Source: Phoronis australis
Lineage: Eukaryota > Phoronida > Phoronidae
Direction: 5' to 3'
NCBI GenBank assembly: GCA_002633005.1
Contig: NMRA01000358.1
Coordinates: 194,688 to 258,687 of the forward strand
Length of the DNA: 64,000 bases
Each line of letters begins with the position of its first letter. Within the stretch, counting starts at the first letter, position 1. The translations under genes and the position numbers were made by a program. The notes beneath the pieces are model-generated. The model made no database searches. It was not told the origin of the DNA and saw nothing but the letters and a program-made list of their open reading frames with translations. Positions 10,501 to 24,100 of the stretch are shown here, piece after piece.

Positions 10501-13500
10501 CTATTCAATTTTTATCGGACATTCTTTGTAGAATTACTCTAACTCCGTGATGGCTTTTGTGAAGCATTTGATCTTGACTTTGCTATCCTTTTGATGAACT
10601 AGCATTCAATTTTCATTGTCAGAGTTTGTGAACATTCAGCAACTTATTCGTTCTTTTTTATTGTAAACAGTGAAATTTGTGGTACAGAGTTCTGAAAACA
10701 TGGACAGGAATGATCGCAAACTATGACTGAATGGTAGCTGTTCAACTGAAAATGGTGGCTATGAAAATGGATGTGGAAACACATTGTATTTTCATGCCCT
10801 TTGGATGCAACTAACTGAACCCTACAATTGTATCTGTATCTCTGTTTCAGAACACCGGGTAATTTTCAACATTTCTACTTGTGCAGTAGAAATTAAAACA
10901 AAATTGTTTTGCTATGTGAGCAGAAAATTTTGTACAAAAATGTGTATGCTGGGCTTTTGAACCATTGCATAATGTTTGGTATTACAGAAGTTGACAGGTG
11001 GCACCACTGTGTCTGGTACCATGATTGCTGCACACTTGGCTGGTATACATCTGTTTGTGACTGGTGGGATAGGGGGTGTTCACCGAGGTGCTGAAACAAG
11101 TAAGTCAACTCGGTGACGTTCTTTTTCAAGATTTTAAAACTGGACATAGACTTCAAGACTGAATGACATGATTTAATGCTAGCTCACCACTTAAGCCTAC
11201 AATTTGGTCATAGCACTGATTACTAGACATGGGTTTGCTTATCACAATTAAGCTGAAAATTGTTACTGGAGTCAACAAAAGTTCCCAATGATGCTTACCA
11301 CAGCTGAACACACATGCAGTTCATCTCTATTGCATGAGTCAATCTAAAGCTGTTTCCAAACTTGTTGGGCCAACTCGTCAACAGCACTAGGTAGAGTGTA
11401 CACCACTAAACAAGATATATTCCAGTCAGTGGATTTTAAGTATTAAGTGATGAATATGAATCTCAAGCCATGTGCCAACAATGTCCTTCCATTGCTTATA
11501 ATATGCACATGTTGCGGCTAAGTTTTTCCTGTTTGATTTTGGCAGCTTTTGACATTAGTGCTGACCTGACAGAGCTGGGTAGGACCCCTGTGACTGTGGT
11601 CTCTGCAGGGGTAAAGTCCATCTTAGACATTGAAAAAACCCTGGAGTACTTGGTGAGTTTATAGCTTAGCCTACCGTCCGGGCAGACTGCTTCCCTTGTC
11701 AGTCTCTCTAGGCACTTGTGTCTCCTGCTTTGTGCACATTCTTTGTGGGCTATCCCCCTTCTATTTTATGCACTCTCTCGCTGATCTATCCATCTAGTGA
11801 CATGAGTCTCCTTCTTTGTGTCCATTCTTCCTGGTATGTCCCTCTAGTCATGTGTGTCTACTGCTGTCTACTTTGTGCACATTCTTTCTCATCCACCTGA
11901 CAGTAGAATCTAGTTGTGATAATCTTTAGATCAACACCAGGTTCTTTTTTTTAATAATTTTTTGCAATTCATTGTAGTGCCACCATGGTCTATATAATAT
12001 ATTTCACATTTAATTGCTGTAAATGTGTAACTTACACCTAGTCAACTGAACCAAAATGACATTTTGTAGCCGTGTGCTTATTGCTTGTTGTTGGTGCTTC
12101 ACTTCTACTGCTCAGTGCACAGCCTATCCAGGTTGACCTCTTTACAAATAGAGTGAGTTGTCATCAGCACAATAGGACATCGAACCTGGGGCGTGAAAAA
12201 AGGATTATACAGCCGATGCCTGCTCTAGAATGTGCAGCGTCAGATTTCATTAATACTTGAATGACCAGTTACACCTATTTGTTGCTTTGTTTGTTGGTGC
12301 TTGCATGTGTATTATTTTATTTTAGGAGACTCAGGGTGTCTTTGTTGGGACATATGGCACAGACACGTTCCCTTCATTCTTCACTGCAGACAGTGGGTAC
12401 AAGTCACCTCACTCCTTCGACAATGTGGCCGATATAGCTCGTACTATAGGTCTGTTGACTGTGAAATTCATCATGTGTCTAGTTTTTGATATGTTTAATG
12501 ATGAAGTCACCACCCATCCTCGGGGTACCATAAGTTTTAGGTTTTACTATGATCATAACCCAACATATATATGTTGTATCAGGATTGTCGTAGTTATCTG
12601 TTGAAAGCCAAAATAGCTCACGGTAGGGAGTAAGTGTTACAACAGAGTACATAGTTTCAGCTTCAAGACTTTACTGGTGCTTTTTGGGACATAATGCTGA
12701 AGTGCTTATTTATAATTACCAATGTTTACTTTCTGTCGGACTGCTTTTTTACAATTTATCAACACAGTTAATCATATGCTGTGACATGTATACAACAGTA
12801 ACCCAGTTATGAGTGCGATTTCAAACTAGCACCTTTTTTACAGTTTTTTAGTGTCATTTGCCTTGCAAACTAGGCAACATCATTTGATATTCCAGCCAAT
12901 GAAATTACCATGCATGAGTGGGTTAACACCTATGTTTGATATGCAAATTGCAAATTTTCACTCTTAAATGGCCATGCTCAGCACTGCACCCAGCCTCAGT
13001 TTATCTGATCAACATTCCCTTGAAAGCATTCTGTGCTTTGTGAACACCCGTCTAGCACTAATTTTGGCTATCAAAATGTAAATAACTGGCTTACCCCCTT
13101 TGATTTATAAATAATCACTGTTTCAATTCCACCTTTCCTTTTGTATCCGGTCTGCAGTATTTGTTCTGATCCTCCCAAAATAATCTTCAATCAGTGTTTG
13201 TGACATCCAGAGTAAATGTTAATTGTGGTTCTTGTACAAGTATCAGAAACAGACCGAATTTATCGTGTAAAATCCCATGTTTAACGCGCGCCAGCTGATT
13301 TGTAAGTGCATTGTTGTCCAGGCATTAAACTTCAGTCGAGTTGAAATGTTTCAAAACCTTTCTCGATATCTATTTGGTCACCTGTGGTTCAAGTCACTGT
13401 TAATAATGTTTCTGATAATACTTGCTGCATGCACCTGTCAAAGCTTATTAAGAAAGGTTGCTGCTATCATCTCGTTTATAATACACCTAGCAGTCCTAAC

Positions 13501-15146
13501 CTTTTCCAATCTTGGCATCGTTAATTTCGTTTTAATCTTCTTATGCATGCTCTGGATTGCCTCATAATTTGAAAATACATGAAAACAAGAAGAAACATTC
13601 CTTATGAACTGATCATGTGGTTAACAACTCGATGTCATTGCTCAGTTAACCGATATGTGTGTGCTGCTTCATGCGTGATTCTCATTTTAGTTGTATGTAT
13701 TTCAAGCATGTAACCTGTCCTTGGGTCTGAAGTCTGGCATGTTGATTGGTGTTCCCCTGCCCAAACAGTTTGAGGCATCTGGTGACCTGATTCAGTCCAC
13801 TATAGAGCAAGCTGTTTTAGAGGCCAGGTCAGCTTGTTTTGTTCTAGAACTCTTCCTGTCTTCAACTTATCTTGGTTAGGTTAAACACTTTAAGAAAGTT
13901 CAAAATTTTGGCATTATTTTTACAAAAAATGCATGATTGGCTAGTTAGCCAAAGCATTATTGTTAGCTGTTGTCACCCTAGCCAAAACCGATTATGGGTG
14001 CAACTTTTCCAAAGTGATGCAGTTTGTGTCAGCCAGGTTCTGCCCTCTTGGATTAGTTACATAATATAATACAAGCAATGTTTGGTCTCTTACCCGTCAT
14101 TGTGTTTCCACAGTGAAAAGGAACACAATCACAAGATGCATAGGGGGGAAAGTTTCTTTGCAATTGCCTTAGTTGGTACTCGTGATAGATCTTCATGAAA
14201 TTTGGAAAAAAAATTCACATAGATGACAGCACCTGCCCCAATTCAGATGGATTTTACTTATATATGCTGTGCACCCTATTGAACTTTTTGTTATTTGTTA
14301 TCTGCCTCCTTGTCATTCAAACTGCTTGAAGAATCTCGAAGAAATGTGGTATTTTTGTTCCCATTGAAGATATTATTGATGACTTGCTTTGCACCCCCTA
14401 AAGATTGGTTTACTAGCATTGCTCCCTTTACTCGTAATGTTTGAAACAAGGATCATTCCTTGTATCTACACTATGTGATGCACACGTTGGGAGCATATCA
14501 ATGGTTGTTTAACATCGTAGTGAGAGGAGTTGTCTTCACTTTTGAATATTTGTTCATATTTACAGTGAGAAGGGTGTCAAAGGTAAAGCTGTTACTCCGT
14601 TTGTACTGGGGCGAGTGAATGAGCTGACTGCGGGACAGTCACTAGAGTCTAGTATCCCTGTTCACTTAAGTGGTACTAACAAGAATATGCTTACTATGCT
14701 TATGGGTGTTGTGTAATGTGTACAGTGCTGGTTGTTGTTTTTTCTACTTGGCGTAGCTTTCATTCAAAACTCAGAAGGCTTCTTTTAATGAACTGAATAA
14801 ACATCGATGAGAGAGGTTTCACTATATAATTCCACTGTATAATCAGTTCCTTAAACTAATTTCTCTGACTTTCATAAAAAACAATAATCTACATTGTTTT
14901 TAAACTTCTGTGAATTGTGAATTACTGTTCTTTAGTTAAATTGTGTTGCAAGCTATGCTGTCCTTAACGCTGATCTCAGATAAAAGACTTATTAAAAACA
15001 ATGCCGCTGTGGGTTCACAAATTGCTGTTCAGTTGTCCAAAATTAAGAAAAACTCATCCAGCATATTGGGTCAGGCCATGAATCAACAGCCCAGTTTCAC
15101 ACAGCGGAGGTCATACTCACAGTGGGGCTTCAAGAGTGGACGACCT
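7600..15146 (+). CDS. PsuG (glycosidase) half of the fused gene, exons 1-9
   Basis: Nine exons encode the leader, the glycosidase domain and a linker. Hallmarks in order: [14 protein letters not shown] (Glu53), [22 protein letters not shown] (Lys114), [22 protein letters not shown] (His158), [14 protein letters not shown] (Asp170), SAGVKSILD (Lys187), [35 protein letters not shown] and [13 protein letters not shown]. By spacing, Glu53, Lys114, His158, Asp170 and Lys187 line up with E. coli PsuG residues 31, 93, 137, 149 and 166. I recall Lys166 as the Schiff-base lysine that opens the ribose ring, so all catalytic positions seem intact. Exon 9 ends with a Ser/Gln-rich linker ([15 protein letters not shown]) before the kinase. 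The acceptor of exon 7 lies 16 bases inside an alternative TTTTAG and was chosen because it restores the frame and the family sequence. Confidence 0.93.
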
Positions 15147-18100
15147 GTGAGTATAGACTGAATGTATAGATGGCCAGTGAGTATCAACTAATTGTATTAG
15201 GTAGTCAGTGAGCAGACTGGTTGTATATTAGACAAAGAGTTAACTGTCCAATTACATGCACGGCCATTGTGTCACTTAATGTAAAGTCAGCTACTTCCTT
15301 TGTATAGATTTATGCAGTCTTGTAGACAAAGTATAGACTTCTTGTACTTATTGTATGGATGGCCTTTTGTATCACTCTGTCATTTAGGCTAATTCTCCTA
15401 GTACAGCGTCATTCAGTTACTAATATAGTATGAAGTCATGTCACTCACGTGACTCGTTCAGCCTCTTGTATTTTCAGGTTGTAGTGGGAGGGTTAGTTGT
15501 GGACTTTGTGATTACAGCTGAAAGTGACAAGATCCAGGTAATTTGTATTAGACATCAATGCCATGTTGAGACTTTTTGTTCAAGACCTTTAGATGTGCAC
15601 TGTTACAGCCTATTTGTACTTCGTTACTACCGTATTGTCAAGACATTCAAGCCTAGTTGCAGACAGGACATACCGTGTTACTTCTTTTTGACTTTAGGAG
15701 TACCTTCGGGCATTTGTAGAAATTCTTAAATTGTAGTACCACCTAAAGATATCTTCGTCTTCTCATTGTCTAGTTCCAAGGTGCCACATATCCTGGGAGT
15801 GTACGCCAGTCGTTCGGTGGAGTCGCCCGTAACGTGGCTGATGGCCTTTCCAGACTCGAATGTAATCCCCTGCTGATCAGCGTGATTGGAGATGACATTC
15901 AGTCTGAAGCATTCCGTCACTATGCCAGTCACATGGTGAGTGTGCTGTACCTTTTAACAGACTTCAGTCACGAGTGAAATACGTTTAATTTTCGTTATGT
16001 TCATAGACTTGATTTGGTAAAAATGCATTTCACCCTGTTTAGCTGGCTAAAATATGAAAATTGAATAACACCTTTCTTTCTCATGAAATTGGTCTCGTAA
16101 TATTCGTTAGTTTGACAAGATTCTATTTTTGTTACCAACGAGAACATTGAAATCATTAAGAGAAAATGTTATTCTGAACATACAGACTCTACAGAAGCCA
16201 TTATATTAAATGTTCAACATTACTTGCTTAGGAGTGCATTTCTTGTTAAAGTGAAAGTATTATACTGATTCATTTACTAGTCCCAGAATTTAAAACAAAT
16301 TACTAAGAAGAATATTTTTCATATGATTATACTGGGCCCATGGCCTTGTGTGCTGATCGTGAACAGTATAAAATAATTAGCTGGATCTGCACAAAGCTTA
16401 CCTCATGTTATCACAATTCACATTTTTATGTGACTTGGTAACGTTTTTACATATTTTGCAATTCAGGGGATTTATCTTCTTCGCTGCTGACATTTTTCCT
16501 ATGCATTGTGAGATGGTTGTGGGCTCACAAACATCTGATGACGTCACAGATAACTTGGTGACGCGTAAAGAATATGACGAAAAACACTTGTGACTTGCGT
16601 GCGTCAGAATTGAGAACTTGTGTCCACTGCAACATACGTCTTAGCGTTGGTATGACAAAGCAACCTTTTGAAAAATAAAGGCACTGAAAACGAGCCTCGA
16701 AGACATCTAATAAATACATAGATTAGTATGTCTTTTATGTGAGAGACTTGAGCCATGCACCATCCCGTACACGGTAAAGTCAAATCCCTAAAACCCAAAT
16801 TCAGATTACTTTCTGTGATATGTATGCCACTCATTGTTTACGAGCCCCACAAAGCATTTGAAAATGGCAGCAGCTTCGTAGATGAAATCCCCCAAAGTCA
16901 AGCAGTGTTGACTAGAGCTGAAATACTTTGGGTTTTGGTGCTTTCAGCAAATTTGTGCTTATTTCGACACTTTTGAAATGTTTCTTAATGTCCGTCCTTA
17001 ACTTATGGATTTGTACACAGGCACACAGCCCAAAACATAGCACTTAACTAACCTGCTGGCTGTGTGGAGGCTGAAGGGGATGTGAAAATACCCTCTTTTG
17101 GTTACTTTCTACGTGAATTGTTTTGTTTACAGGATTTAAAAGGCATTAAAAGTATAGAGAACCATTCCACACCAAGCTATTATGCCATTTTAGACAAATC
17201 CGGTGAACTAATGTTTGGAGTGGGTGACATGCACCTTCACAGTTTGTTGACCAAGGATTGTGTACGTGATTCTGCTTATGGTTTTGGGTTATTGCTCATC
17301 ACTGTTGATAGCTTCATTAAAAAAGTAACTTAACCTTAGTCTTGTTGTATGAAGCGCCATCTATGGCTGTGATAATATACTACTGGTTCTTGTGCACTCA
17401 CATATACATATCAGTGTCCAATAATCAGAAATTTATTTTTTCATTTGCCTCTGTATCTATAAGTTCCGTGACAGAATTTTATGAAATTTACCACATAGGT
17501 TTCTACTGAGATGACAATGCCACTTGCATAATCGGGCACATTCTTCAAATTCTCAACCCCAATTGTGCCAACATATACCTATGTGTGTCTGTAAATTGCC
17601 GTCATCTCTGTCTAAACATTTGATTTCTGCTGTAAACTTTTTGTAGGATATTCACAAAGGGTGGCAGATGCGATTCTGTGAACATGGCCATAAATGACGC
17701 TGGTGTTCAGATATTACCAGTCGATAAATCTTGTAGCTGTGTCTGGCTGCAGGGATAAAACAAGTTGGTTAAAACACTCAATGCATTTCTGCATGCAAAC
17801 CCTTCAGCTGGGCAAATCATCAAAATGCCACAAAAACCTAAGCAGTGAGAGACAATTTTTGTCACAGTTTAATACTGGCCTAACAATCACATTCATTGAA
17901 TTTTTACACCTCAGCGCAACAGCATCTGCATTGGTGACGATAATGATGATGATGGCAATGGTGATGTCCTTTTCAGCATCACTATTGGTGTGGGTGGCAT
18001 CATTTGCATGTTTGTGAAGTTGTGCGTTAATCTTGAATTAGACACATGCGCCTATATGTGACACACTGCAATAAAACCCAGGATCAAATTTCTAAAATAT

Positions 18101-21100
18101 TTGAATGGAGCTTATTAAATTATCCACTTCATAATGTAAGATGGCATACCTTCAATTTAGCACTAAATATTTAATTAAATGTGTTAATTACAGAATGGAC
18201 AATTAACACTTTGGTTAAGATATGCAAATATGCATATTTGCCCAGAAGTGAAGCTGGGATGCATATGCAAAAGAATCTAAAAAGATTTTCTTGAAAAATA
18301 CATTTTTGGGTATAGATGCTTGGGTCTATTAATGTCTACTAGTAGCTTTAGACATGCTATAGGTATGCCACCTGCACCTGTTAGTGATAGTTAGGTGCAT
18401 ATACTTACATGCAAAGTATTTAATGTGTATAAAGATCTTCTTGAAAGAATGCATTATTTCAAATATAGGTGCAGTCAGGCCGATTTATGTGCATTTAAAA
18501 TATATGTTTTATGTTATAAATATGTACTTCTCTTTGTAGATATCAAGATTTGAGTCAGATATCACCAAAGCTAGCCTTGTGTTTGTAGATGGCAATATTC
18601 CAGCTGACTCCATTCAATATGTGTGTGAAACGTGCCGTGATCACGGAGTACCAGGTAGGTATCTGCCCATCCCACTCGCCTAAACTGTTCTTTCCCCGTT
18701 TTCAACTAAGTCCTACCTACACGCTCCACTTTGTAGCGGAACCGTAAAAAAGCAAAATGCAACTTGGTAAGACCCTGCACCATAAAGGGAGTATGGGTAG
18801 AACACCTGAACAGCTGCCAAGTCATGTCACCGAAAACACATGGACAAACAATCAAAAGTCTGAATGCATTTTAATGACTTATGTTGCATCTGCTTGTATT
18901 CCCAATTTAGTTTTGCATGCATACTGTCTTATAGTTTTGACTGGCATCAGGTAATTCCTAAAACTTACAATAGCTTGGTAATTACACAGTTAGCTAAAAT
19001 CACTTAAAACGTCACAAATATTCCAAGTTTATAAGTTTGAGTAATAGTATTCAATGTTGGGAAATCTCAACAAAGAAGCAGCACATGCAATACTGATTTT
19101 GCAATTCAAACTACGAAAAAGTTCAATTTTTCAAGGATGGATTTTAGTTTTTATTGTCTGTCGTGTTTAAAATGGGTGGTAAACAATGTTGCCATTAACA
19201 GGTAGCAGTTATGACTGACAACTATCTCTTTTCCATAATCCCCAAACAAAAGAAGCCAGTCATAAAAGTCCTGGCAGAGTTGTAAGTGGTGTAGTTGACT
19301 ATTGGGTAATCAGATGTAGAAGGTCTTGAGTTCGAGTCTCACTGGGGAACACTGCTAGACCTTCGAGTCAGATCTCTAGCTCCTCAGCTCAGTTTCATCT
19401 ATATGTATGTTAATATAGCATAAGAATGGTTCCAGGTGATCATCGCAATAGGTCCACTGTCCTGAGCGGTACTTGTAGTAGCAGACTGTCTGCAATTATT
19501 TTTAAGGTCAGGGCCCGGTCTCCAATCTCCATTCTCAGACTCATACTCATACTCGAGATTTCATACTCAAAATCGTGCTCACTGGAGTCGTACTCAAAAA
19601 AGCGTATCTAATGTCGCATTTCGAGTAGACTCCAAACGTACTCAAATCTGACACTCATACTCGAGTTGCTATGGAACTCTTTATGATGTGAAATGCAAAA
19701 TCACGCAAAGCTGCACTGATTCATCGCTCCCAATTGGAATAGACCAGCCCAAGAACTAGGCTTACATTATCGTCTGCTGTCGCTACAACTACAAGAGTAT
19801 GTCTACAACGTGAAATTCTGAGTGTTCTGTAACTGTTATTCATTTTTTAGTTTCAATAAATATTCTTATGCCATTTCTTCGATACATTTGGCAATTATTA
19901 AGCTTTACTTCTTGAGTTCCTCACCCAGTCTCGAAAATGTCTTAAGAAATATGTAACAGCTTATCACATTACATCTCTGTTGCTAATTTAGTCTTGACAT
20001 AAAACCCATTGCTGTGTAGGCCTACGCTGATGTCAAACTTTGATACTGTATCTTTGTATTTTACCGGGATGTATCAAGTGAGTTGACATTTGGCACGTGA
20101 GTTAAAAAACAATACTTGTGCAGGCATTCAGAGTTCACCAGTGGCAGTGAACGGGACGAGACGTCTACTTAGAAATCGGCAAACAAAATCTGGAATTCCA
20201 TTTGGGGATTGAGGAATTATAGATGACTAAGTTATGATGAGAAATGTACCTGACAGGGAAGCGAACTTTTTTTAACTTCCCTCCCCTCCTCGTCTTTTGG
20301 AAACCCTACAAAACGTAGGCACACATACCGAAATAAGGGCAGCACAAACTTCTCACACGACTTTTCCCACAACTGCTTTCGACGCTTGTTATGACTCGCC
20401 GACAAGGGATTACAATGCGCCTGTTGCCAGGAATTGTAGAGGTAGAATGGCGGCCATAACATACAGTGATACGGCGGGTTAATAAGGTGAAGAATAAGAA
20501 GATTTAAGATGAAAACTATTATCTCTGAACTGAAATTGAAGTGCTGAGATACGGTAAGAGGACTTATTTTTTTAGATTTGCTGTGTTTCTTGGTTCCCTT
20601 TCGATATTTTGTTCTCTGGCTCGTATTTATTTTCGAGTACGATTTCAAGCACACTGCCATACCAAACTTGAAATTTGAGCATAGACTCCGAATTTTTACT
20701 CAAAATCGTACTCGAAATATAGATGAGATACACTTCAGTTCGAGTACACTCGAAAACTGAGTACGTGCTCGAAATTTCGAGTACAGATTTTTCGAGTATG
20801 ACATTGAATACACCAAAGCTGAGTCTGTACTCGAGTTGAGTATGAAGTGTGAGTTTGAGCATGATTCGAGTCTGAGTACGGAGATTGGAGACCAGGCCCA
20901 GATGTAGTGCCTAAGTAATGTTTTGAATTAATCAGATAAACTTTTTGTCTACCAGATTGGTTTAATATTTACTTGAAGTAAAAATTTGGGAAAATTTTGA
21001 GACAATGGCTGTGTATTTTGAGTTAGAATTCTGTGATACAATTGCACTCTAGCTATGAAACGGTACTTGAATAGCTAATTTTTTTAAGAGCCACACTATG

Positions 21101-24100
21101 TTGAATTTCACTATCCTGCCAGACAGTGATCATGTCTTTGGTGGGCAGGCATTCAGCGCCACCTACAAATCCCATGTAACTCGTACAATAGGTTTCAACC
21201 TACTGATGTAAACAGCGTTTTAAAACTGTCGTAATAGCGGAATATTTCCACTGCTGTGCTGTGGGGTGTACTAATGGCTTGCAGAAAAAGGCAAACATCT
21301 TGAAATGTTATGGATGAAGGGCATCATGTTCCATACATTTCCCAATGTGAAGACGAATGCCCTGCAGCGAAGTCAATGACTTAAGTATCAATGGCAGGAG
21401 CTGACAGATTTATTTCTGCTTTTAAATTAATAAATTGATGTAGTAATTAAATTTCTCTTCATTCAGTCTTGGTCGGGATCACGTGAAGTGCTCTCATTAC
21501 TGTAGAGCACCAATATGAAAAATCCGCTATTAAGGAAAACTTTGTTCAGTACCATGCCCAATGTGGTGGACATAAATAATTTTTCTTTATCAAATTTTTG
21601 TGTAGAACTGGAAAGCTACCTTATCCTGTCATAATGCACCTAACACAATGATTGAGAGTAAGGGGAGACATGCTAGTTTGTACTGAATCACTATGGAGAA
21701 AATGCACAACTCGGACCAAAACTTACACTGTACTCTTGTTTGCCTTGCAATTGTGTCCTGTAGTCAAAAGACTGACTGAATTTTTGCCAAAGGCACACCA
21801 GTCTTCTTTCAACGGCCTCCACTATTGTTTTGAGTGCCAACAATAAAAAATATTGTCCTATAACTGTCTAAATTTTAGAAGTGATAAGGCATTTATTTTC
21901 GAGCTGTTTAGCTTTGATAAAAGTATGTCTGAATAAACAAAACTGGACTTGTCTACAATATTATGTTCTAAAGGTGGGGTCTTACCATAGCTGCAATACC
22001 CAAGAATCATCCTATGTCCTGTGGATAAAAGTTCACATCCTTGATTCGATCTACAGGACACAGAAGTCAAGTGAACGTGTGTAATAAGCTTATGGCCAAA
22101 AATGGGCAATCATTGAACATGCTACATGTAAATGGTGTGCAGACCACTGCTTTGAATCTTACAAATTCTTCATGGGAGATTGTCGACAGATGTCCTATAG
22201 GAGAACACTGATTTGTCAGTGGCAGTTCTAAACAGAAAAAAGCCTTCCTTTACACATGTGGAAAGCTGGGTTTCGCCAAGCAATGTTGCCAAGATGTAAA
22301 AATTTGGAGAATCACAACTTGGAAATAGCTGATCAGATTCAAACAAAACTTTTATATTTTTATATGATTTATGCATTTTTCTAAATGCATTTGTTGGTTT
22401 TTAAAATTTCAAGTTAGTGCAAGAAAATCATCCCTATTTAGAAAACTGTGACAGCATTTTTTAGGTTTTATCTTGAATATTTATTTGCACACAATATTTG
22501 CAACATTGGCACTATGGAGACAATGGTAAATAATATAATTTTTGATTTGAATCTTGAATATTTACGGAAATGTAGTTTTATTTCTGTAAAGACATGGTCA
22601 TCAGGCACAATCAAGGAGAGATTGGCACAAAGTTAAATAATTATATGCTCCAGCTTTATAATTTCTGAGAAATAGATTGCTATCTAGTTAATTTTATAAT
22701 TTTGTAGAAATTCGGGTTTTCTAAGTGCACGAACTTACTAGCCTTAAGATTATGTAGGACTCTAGGAATTATGTCCTCATTTGACAAACTTTGAAACCTG
22801 GTATCTCACAAATGGTGAATCGGATTCAGATGAAAGTTTTACACACTAGGCTTTATGTATTGTTCTCCAAAAAAGTTATTAGGAATTGTTACACGAATTT
22901 TGATAAAAAAGAGATGTTGCAAAAATAAAATTATTTAGAAAACTTCAGAGTTTTAGAGATTTTCTCATGAGCATTTATATCTCACGAAATTTGTTCATGC
23001 TATTGACACCGATGTTTTGCTATCAATGTACATTTACTTTTTGCTAAATTTTACTAAATAGACATGGTCAAATGACCCAATCAATGGCTTACTAGTAAAA
23101 ATTCAAATTCTACAGACTTTCGGCTTTCATAAAAAAATCCAGAGTTTTGTGGATGTTTGGCCAAATACACACATTGTGGACAAGACCTACATAACCTTAA
23201 GTCACAAAATTCTGTTTTTTCAAGTGCTGCCGAAGTGCATAGAACTACATTACTATTACTATTACTACTACTAAAAAGTTAACAGTAGAACTGTATGGTA
23301 AAGAGCAACAGTCCGATAAAATATGTACATTGTATTTCCTTCTGTCTGTAACAAATATACACTATGTAAAATATGTATTAAAACAAGCCCTAAGATGATA
23401 AAACTATACTATAGTCTGCAGCGTAGCTGAACACTAACAGATGGTGAGGGAATGTCAGCCTCTTTAAACTGGAATGAAATTGTCCTCTTCACAAATACAT
23501 TAGGTTGGACCACTAGCTTTACTAGCCTGAACATCTTCTTGATATGTGTTTACAATTATGGTGGAGCTTACAGCTGTCAGCCTACATATTTAAACAATAA
23601 TATGTTCTTATAATACAATGGAATGTTGTGTATGTAGTTAATAAAAACATGGTACAAGGTCACATCATATACAATTCTGTCCCACTGTAAACTCACTGCA
23701 GAAGTAGATTATCAGTGAGTCATCTTGGGTTTAGCTAATATTGTCAAAACTATATACAAATAAAACACTTTACACCTCCTTCCCAATGACAATGATTCTG
23801 CACCAATAAAGCGCTTGACAGCTGAGGAGTGTTGAGATGCCTATAACCTCAACTACAACAGTGCCTACTTAGTAATTAGAAAGCAACACAGTGTCAATAC
23901 TGGGAATGTCCTCAAACTTTGGACTGTACTGCTAGCTCTACATGCATGGTCTGTTGTCTATCATCTTGTTTGCTCGATTTGTTCCGCTCCACCATGGCAT
24001 CGACGACCAGGAAAATGCCCGAGAAGATGGCAAAGAAACCACACAACACATAGAGTCCATAAGACCAAGACAGGAAGTTGTGGTCTGGTCGTGGCATCCA

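Noticed and set aside
13277-13567. Hydrophobic 96-residue frame in intron 6 of the pseudouridine gene
   Set aside because: No splice support or family match; AT-rich sequence often gives such hydrophobic frames.
19278-19400. Functional tRNA gene
   Set aside because: A and B boxes are present but the stems do not pair well enough and there is no clean terminator, so a SINE is more likely.
20232-20660. 142-residue minus-strand frame inside the inverted-end element, as a possible transposase
   Set aside because: No catalytic or DNA-binding motif is visible and the frame overlaps the low-complexity ends.
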